This document shows, piece after piece, positions 50,595 through 55,141 of a DNA stretch of 55,141 nt. The position numbers and the translations under genes are program-made. The stretch comes from Phaeodactylibacter sp. (GTDB lineage Bacteria > Bacteroidota > Bacteroidia > Chitinophagales > Saprospiraceae). The notes below the pieces were generated by a model. The model made no database searches. It was given only the letters and a program-made list of their open reading frames with translations, and was not told where the DNA came from. The DNA lies in contig NZ_JALEGS010000060.1 of the NCBI RefSeq assembly GCF_022763345.1, forward strand, positions 1-55,141, in the 5' to 3' direction. How positions within the stretch are numbered: the stretch's first letter is position 1; each line of letters begins with the position of its first letter.

Positions 50595-53000
50595 ATGAGC
50601 ACCAACGCCCGCAAATTCGGCACTGCCCCTGTATTCTTCACGGCCATCTCCACTATTCTCGGTGCGGTCATGTTTTTGCGCTTTGGTTTTGCAGTGGGGC
50701 AGGTGGGGCTGCTGGGTACGATCGCTATTATCCTCATCGGGCACGCCGTGACTATACCCACGGCTATGGCGATTGCCGAGATTGCGACCAACCAAAAAGT
50801 AGAGGGTGGGGGAGAGTACTACATCATCTCCCGTTCTTTTGGCCTGGTGATCGGTTCGTCTATCGGTATCGCTTTATACTTTTCTCAGGGCATTAGCGTG
50901 GCGTTCTACATCATCGCTTTCGCAGAAGCTTTCACCCCTTTGTTTGAATACCTTAAGGAAACCTATCACTTTTCGCCTGCGGTGGAGTGGCTGCTGGATA
51001 AGAAACAGATCGTCAGCATCCCGGCACTGATTCTGCTGACCATTGTGGTGCTTTCCAAAGGTGCCGATTTGGGGGTGAAGATGTTGTACTTTGTGGTGGC
51101 CACCCTGGGCATTGCGCTGATCGCTTTCTTTGCCGGGCAAACTGAATATGGCAAAACCACACCGCTCGACCCGTTTGCCAATGTGCAGTCTTATCAGGAG
51201 GTAGAGGTCAATCCGGTGCAGCCGGCGATTGATTCTGCCACTTTGCCCTTTCAGCTCGATACGGCAGTGAGCTCCGCACCCGCCAACCCCAATTTGCCAG
51301 AGCTGAGAGCGGCCCCGGCCGAGCCGCCCGCGCAAGAGGAGAATATACCACCTATTGTCGCTTTGAGCTTCTTTTCTGTTTTCGCCATTATCTTCCCGGC
51401 ATTTACCGGTATGACGGCAGGAGTGGGGCTTTCCGGCGACTTGCAGAATCCGGGGCGTTCCATTCCTTTAGGTACGCTTGCGGGGACGCTGACGGGCATG
51501 GTGGTCTATGTTTTTATTGCCTACAAGCTGGCGGTATCTGCCAGCCCGGAGCAGCTGGCAGACACAAGCCGGCTGGTGATGGGCGAAATTGCCTGGCAGG
51601 GCTGGTGGCTGATTCCTGTAGGTCTCGCTGCGGCTACCATTTCCTCCGCTATCGGGTCTATTCTGGTGGCCCCGCGTACCTTGCAGGCCATTGCCCGAGA
51701 TCAGCTCATCCCTTCCAAGTTTGTGAATTTCTGGCTGTCACGGGGGAGGGGGAAGAATGATGAACCTTTTAATGCTACTGTAGTGACCGTAGTGGTGGCC
51801 TTCGTTTTCATCATGATGGGCGGGCTGGATGCCGTGGCGGAAATCATCTCCATGTTTTTTATGGTGACTTATGGTTCCCTGTGCCTGATTTCCTTCCTGC
51901 AGCATTTTGCTGCTGACCCGTCCTACCGCCCTACGTTCCGGTCCCGCTGGTACATTTCTCTGTTTGGGGCCATTGCCTGTTTTGGACTGATGTTTTTTAT
52001 GAATGCGGGTTATGCCATCATGGCGCTGCTGTTTATGGTAGGTATTTACCTGCTGGTCAGCCGCTTCAATCCGGACAAGAAAAATATTGCGATCATTTTC
52101 CAGGGGGTGATTTTCCAGATCAGCCGTCAGTTGCAGGTGTTTTTGCAGAAAGCCGACAAGGAGCAGACCGGCAGCTGGCGCCCTTCGGCGGTCTGTATTT
52201 CTGAGCACTCCTTCGACCGTCTTGCGGCCTTTGATATGCTCCGGTGGATCGCGCAGCGCTATGGTTTTGGTACTTACATCCATAAAATCAATGGCTACCT
52301 TTCGCGCAGCACCTACCAGGAAGCAAGTGCCTCAAAGGCCCGCCTGATCAAAATGGCAGAGGCGACCGACAGCAATATTTACATTGATACCCTGACGAGC
52401 CCGTCGTATACCTCAGCAGTGGCGCAGGTCATTCAGCTGCCTGGCATTTCCGGTACCGAGAACAACCTGCTGCTCGTGGAATTCAGCAAAGTGAAACCCG
52501 ATAACCTGGAGGACATCGTGGATAACTTCAAGCTCATCAAATCGGTGGATTTTGATTTGGTCATTCTTGGAAGTTCGGAACGGGGCTACGGGCTAAAGCA
52601 GGGCATCCACATCTGGATCACCTCCAACGACTATGAGAATGCCAACCTGATGATCCTTTTGGGCTACATCATCCTGGGGCACCGGGAGTGGAGCCGCGGG
52701 CAGATCAAAATATTTGCCCTCTATCCGGAAGACAACGTCGAGGCAGAGCGCGAACGCCTGTCTACCCTGATCGAAGCCGGGCAACTGCCGATTTCCAAGC
52801 ATAACATCGAGGTCATTCCGCGCAAGCCGGACATCGATCCCAAGACGATCATCTCCGAAAAATCTAAGGATGCCGATCTCACCATCATTGGCTTCCGGGA
52901 CGGGCCGGTGAAGCATCAGGGTGCAGAGTTGTTTAAAGGGTACGAGGAGATTGGGAATACGCTCTTTGTCAATGCTGCCGCTCAAATCCGGATAAAGTAA
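50595..53000 (+). CDS. SLC12-type cation-chloride cotransporter homologue (APC superfamily)
   Basis: 801 aa. The first half is an APC-fold transporter: FGTAPVFFTAISTILGAVMFLRFGFAVG (TM1), NQKVEGGGEYYIISRSFG, and FSVFAIIFPAFTGMTAGVGLSGDLQNPGRSIPLGTLAG, all typical of Na-K-Cl/K-Cl cotransporters and their bacterial relatives. A large loop (about residues 195-255, rich in Pro and Ala) separates helices. The second half (from about residue 510) is a soluble C-terminal domain with AVCISEHSFDRLAAFDMLRWIA and DADLTIIGFRDG, resembling the SLC12 C-terminal domain. Ion specificity is not known. It is a single gene between divergent and following genes. Confidence 0.9.
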   Translation: MSTNARKFGTAPVFFTAISTILGAVMFLRFGFAVGQVGLLGTIAIILIGHAVTIPTAMAIAEIATNQKVEGGGEYYIISRSFGLVIGSSIGIALYFSQGISVAFYIIAFAEAFTPLFEYLKETYHFSPAVEWLLDKKQIVSIPALILLTIVVLSKGADLGVKMLYFVVATLGIALIAFFAGQTEYGKTTPLDPFANVQSYQEVEVNPVQPAIDSATLPFQLDTAVSSAPANPNLPELRAAPAEPPAQEENIPPIVALSFFSVFAIIFPAFTGMTAGVGLSGDLQNPGRSIPLGTLAGTLTGMVVYVFIAYKLAVSASPEQLADTSRLVMGEIAWQGWWLIPVGLAAATISSAIGSILVAPRTLQAIARDQLIPSKFVNFWLSRGRGKNDEPFNATVVTVVVAFVFIMMGGLDAVAEIISMFFMVTYGSLCLISFLQHFAADPSYRPTFRSRWYISLFGAIACFGLMFFMNAGYAIMALLFMVGIYLLVSRFNPDKKNIAIIFQGVIFQISRQLQVFLQKADKEQTGSWRPSAVCISEHSFDRLAAFDMLRWIAQRYGFGTYIHKINGYLSRSTYQEASASKARLIKMAEATDSNIYIDTLTSPSYTSAVAQVIQLPGISGTENNLLLVEFSKVKPDNLEDIVDNFKLIKSVDFDLVILGSSERGYGLKQGIHIWITSNDYENANLMILLGYIILGHREWSRGQIKIFALYPEDNVEAERERLSTLIEAGQLPISKHNIEVIPRKPDIDPKTIISEKSKDADLTIIGFRDGPVKHQGAELFKGYEEIGNTLFVNAAAQIRIK

Positions 53001-53054
53001 GGGGTGCAATCTCCTGTGTGCATAAAGCGTTTAATGACTCAGAATTAAAAGCTT

Positions 53055-54905
53055 ATGATTTTTCCTGCCCTATCTGCATTAGTTGGCTTCTGGCTGTGGC
53101 TTCAACCCAATACTTCTGATTGCCCTATCGTGGAGGTGACGCTGACCAAGCGTGCATTTTGCGAGGATCAGGAGACGCTCGACTGGACCGATGACCTATT
53201 CTATGGTGATATAGAAGTCACCTTTACTGAACATCCTGCGCAGGGCCTGCTCCGGGTCGAAGGAGCGTATTTGTTGAAGGTCGCAGAAGTTGAGGTGTCG
53301 GCTTTGGATGGCGGGGCCTATACTTTTAAAAAGGTGCCCATACAGGCTACGCCGCGCGAGACGTGGCTTTCGCTCACGGCGTCCTTTACAGCCCTTGATC
53401 AGTGCCGTTTCCGCAATCGCCGTGCCGGGCGCACCCGCGAGCAGTGTTCGGTTTGCCCCGGCCCTCCGGGTACGACAGGCGGCCCGTATCCCAACTGCTG
53501 GCCACCGGAAGAAGCCGAGGCTTCCTGCGACCAATCCGTTAATTATGCTCCGGATCCGGATTACCCTGAGCTTACCCAGGTGCGCTATATGCAAACCATT
53601 GTGCATATTTTCCAGAAAGAACACCCGGATAGCCTGGGGCAGTGGGTGCGCCACCCTGACGACCCCGGTAACTTCACAGCAGAACACATTGATATCATCC
53701 GCTCCTGGTTTGATGATCCTGATGGCCCCAACGGGGTGCTCAGTAACCTTTGTGATGACCCTACAGATGGGTCTCCGCATATGAAAGATGCCCGCATACG
53801 GCTGCTCAATACCGGCACACCGGGAAAGGATGTTTTTTTTCACCCCGACAACAAAGGCTGGGGCATCGGCTTCTCTGGCTGTAAGCCCGGGGGGTATCAG
53901 TACTGGTATCAGGTGGATGACCGCTATTTGAAATCGCCAGACCCCTCACACCCGGATTATGATGCATTGATTGCTCCGGAGACCCAGGATGCCTTCCATG
54001 TTTTTATTACCGGTGGCAAATGGATGCCCGAGCCGCCCGGTGACCCCCGTATACCGGATGAGAACGACTGCTATTGGCCTTGTGGGGGCGGACTGACTTC
54101 CTCTATGGGTTGTCAGCGAGGGCAGGTACCCGACTATCCCGCCCAGGCTTTATTTGGGGTGTACAACATATGGCAGCATGGCATCACGCCGGGCGAGCAA
54201 ACCTGCGAAGTGGATTATCCCGGTTCGGAAGCCGGCCTGGGGGAAGGGATGCTCGGGGAGATTTTTCATGTCCTTTCGGTAGACCACCTTAGCCCATTGC
54301 AGGCGCACAAGAAGCATGCTGACGGAGGCGATGGCTGCGCGGATACCCCCTGGAAGTCCGATTACAACCGCCTGGGGTGCAATTTTCAGGAGCGCTGTGC
54401 CCTCACGGAGTGCCAAATTGGAAAGATGCACCACTTTTTTGCAGCATTGGAACCGGACTTTGAGCGCTTCCCGGATGGGAATGGCGGGTTTACCATTGAT
54501 CCGGTGCCCTGCCGCCCGACAGCAGAAGATATGGTGATTCCCCAGGGTGCGGACATCGTGTGGGAGGCTCCGCAGGCGTTGCGTTCCGGCCTGGTCATTT
54601 CTGCTGATGCCCGCCTGACGGTGCAGTGTCAGTTAAGCCTGCCGGCCGGGGCTTCAATTACGGTAGAAAATGGTGGAGAGCTCATTTTAGAAAGCGGCAA
54701 ACTGCATACGGACTGCCCGGAGGGCCGCATAGAGGCGCTACAGGTTGCCGGCCGGGTGGTGCTTGAGCCTGGGAGTGTACTGGAAAACATAAAACAGGTG
54801 GAAATCCTGAGTGCGGGTTCGGTAGAGGCCTCTAATACCACTTTCGTGAACTGTGGTTTGCCGGATGGGATGTTCTGTGGCCAGAACGGGAGTATTTGTG
54901 AGTGA
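53055..54905 (+). CDS. Secreted protein resembling an M43 pappalysin with a degenerate zinc site
   Basis: 616 aa with a short hydrophobic N-terminus (MIFPALSALVGFWLWLQP) that may be a signal. The central region has VRYMQTIVHIFQKE, like the start of M43 domains. Residues 401-411 read GEIFHVLSVDH: the spacing equals HExxHxxxxxH of the M43 protein at 45919, but the first His is Gly. GCADTP (motif GDTP) and CALTECQIGKMHHFF (like the motif after the Met-turn) follow, without a clear Met-turn Met. The C-terminal part (about 505-616) is beta-helix-like (ASITVENGGELILESGKL ...). No T9SS domain is visible. I read it as a probable non-catalytic M43 relative. Confidence 0.7.
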   Translation: MIFPALSALVGFWLWLQPNTSDCPIVEVTLTKRAFCEDQETLDWTDDLFYGDIEVTFTEHPAQGLLRVEGAYLLKVAEVEVSALDGGAYTFKKVPIQATPRETWLSLTASFTALDQCRFRNRRAGRTREQCSVCPGPPGTTGGPYPNCWPPEEAEASCDQSVNYAPDPDYPELTQVRYMQTIVHIFQKEHPDSLGQWVRHPDDPGNFTAEHIDIIRSWFDDPDGPNGVLSNLCDDPTDGSPHMKDARIRLLNTGTPGKDVFFHPDNKGWGIGFSGCKPGGYQYWYQVDDRYLKSPDPSHPDYDALIAPETQDAFHVFITGGKWMPEPPGDPRIPDENDCYWPCGGGLTSSMGCQRGQVPDYPAQALFGVYNIWQHGITPGEQTCEVDYPGSEAGLGEGMLGEIFHVLSVDHLSPLQAHKKHADGGDGCADTPWKSDYNRLGCNFQERCALTECQIGKMHHFFAALEPDFERFPDGNGGFTIDPVPCRPTAEDMVIPQGADIVWEAPQALRSGLVISADARLTVQCQLSLPAGASITVENGGELILESGKLHTDCPEGRIEALQVAGRVVLEPGSVLENIKQVEILSAGSVEASNTTFVNCGLPDGMFCGQNGSICE

Positions 54906-54950
54906 TTGCGGCGCTTGCCCCGCCTACAAACCATTAGCACACCTACAGCG

Positions 54951-55141
54951 CACCGGGTGAATGCCCTGGCAATGGCCTGGCTTGGCCTCCTCGCCGGGCG
55001 CTCTCCCTTCGCCCGGCGTGCTGACTATGGTCAAACGAAAAGCACACCGGGTGAATGCCCCGGCAGTGGCTTGGCTTGGCTTCCTCGCCGGGCGCTCTCC
55101 CTTCGCCCGGCGTGCTGACTACGGCAAAACGAAAAGCACAC
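54951..55141. repeat. 94-bp tandem repeat, running off the right edge
   Basis: CACCGGGTGAATGCC at 54951 recurs at 55045 and the following AGCACAC recurs at 55135, giving a period of 94 bp and at least two copies plus the start of a third. Copies differ at a few positions (TGG/CGG, AAT/AGT, TATGGTC/TACGGC). Each unit contains a perfect 9-bp GC-rich hairpin CGCCGGGCG/CGCCCGGCG with a 9-base loop (54992-55018 and 55086-55112). The array continues beyond the window; a short frame across it is not a convincing gene. Confidence 0.85.

Noticed and set aside
54906..55118. 70-residue plus-strand frame across the 94-bp repeat
   Set aside because: It runs through two repeat copies in different frames and has no family pattern.

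Overview
The window looks like chromosomal DNA of a member of Bacteroidota, most likely of the Saprospirales/Lewinella type. The assignment rests on secreted proteins ending in type IX secretion (T9SS) type A sorting domains, several matches to the Bacteroidota promoter box TAnnTTTG (some with a TTTG or TTG about 19-23 bases upstream), a DUF4293 protein, many carboxypeptidase-regulatory-like and TPR proteins, and few Shine-Dalgarno sequences. The genus is an inference. There is no phage, no complete insertion sequence, no rRNA operon and no CRISPR array.

Layout. 1-6.8 kb: an Rpn-family nuclease running off the left edge, prfA and tsaB transcribed divergently, a T9SS beta-propeller protein, a TPR lipoprotein and a TatD hydrolase. 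6.9-9.7 kb: tRNA-Ser(GGA), then an ExbB / unknown 4-TM protein / ExbD / ExbD cluster closed by a strong terminator. 9.7-16.8 kb: DUF4293, a FAD oxidoreductase, and a five-gene minus-strand group (RNase H with viroplasmin domain, zinc-peptidase-like lipoprotein, DUF2071, secreted protein, penicillin-binding protein 1C). 16.9-20.8 kb: ECF sigma factor, membrane-anchored coiled-coil partner, DUF4097-like surface protein and an MBL/beta-CASP hydrolase. 20.8-28.7 kb: an exonuclease-fold-like protein, M29 aminopeptidase, glyS, a lipoprotein, a head-GIN protein, a rhodanese lipoprotein, a small beta-barrel and a DUF1508 protein. 28.7-32.6 kb: a sulfotransferase-like gene, a TPR histidine kinase and a class IV aminotransferase. 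32.6-38.6 kb: a CarboxypepD-reg/T9SS protein preceded by an attenuator-like leader, then purH-coaX-outer membrane protein-TPR protein. 38.6-45.9 kb: two intergenic regions with short palindromic repeats, a lipoprotein of three cysteine-bounded repeats, an ALDH7-type dehydrogenase with aspS, two small membrane proteins and a decayed T9SS gene remnant. 45.9-55.1 kb: a large M43 metalloprotease with a T9SS signal, a multi-pass membrane protein, an SLC12-like transporter, a protein that looks like an M43 protease lacking its first zinc histidine, and the start of a 94-bp tandem repeat.

Most genes are housekeeping or cell-envelope genes. The most unusual items are: the separate bacterial halves of a protein that in plants is one fused sulfotransferase-like/aminotransferase polypeptide; the M43-like protein with GEIFH in place of HExxH; a promoter, 11-codon ORF, hairpin and terminator leader ahead of the gene at 32557-33237; the unknown membrane protein inside the ExbB/ExbD cluster; and several uncharacterised repeats and structured intergenic stretches. 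I see no single complete, unambiguous new defence or biosynthetic system.
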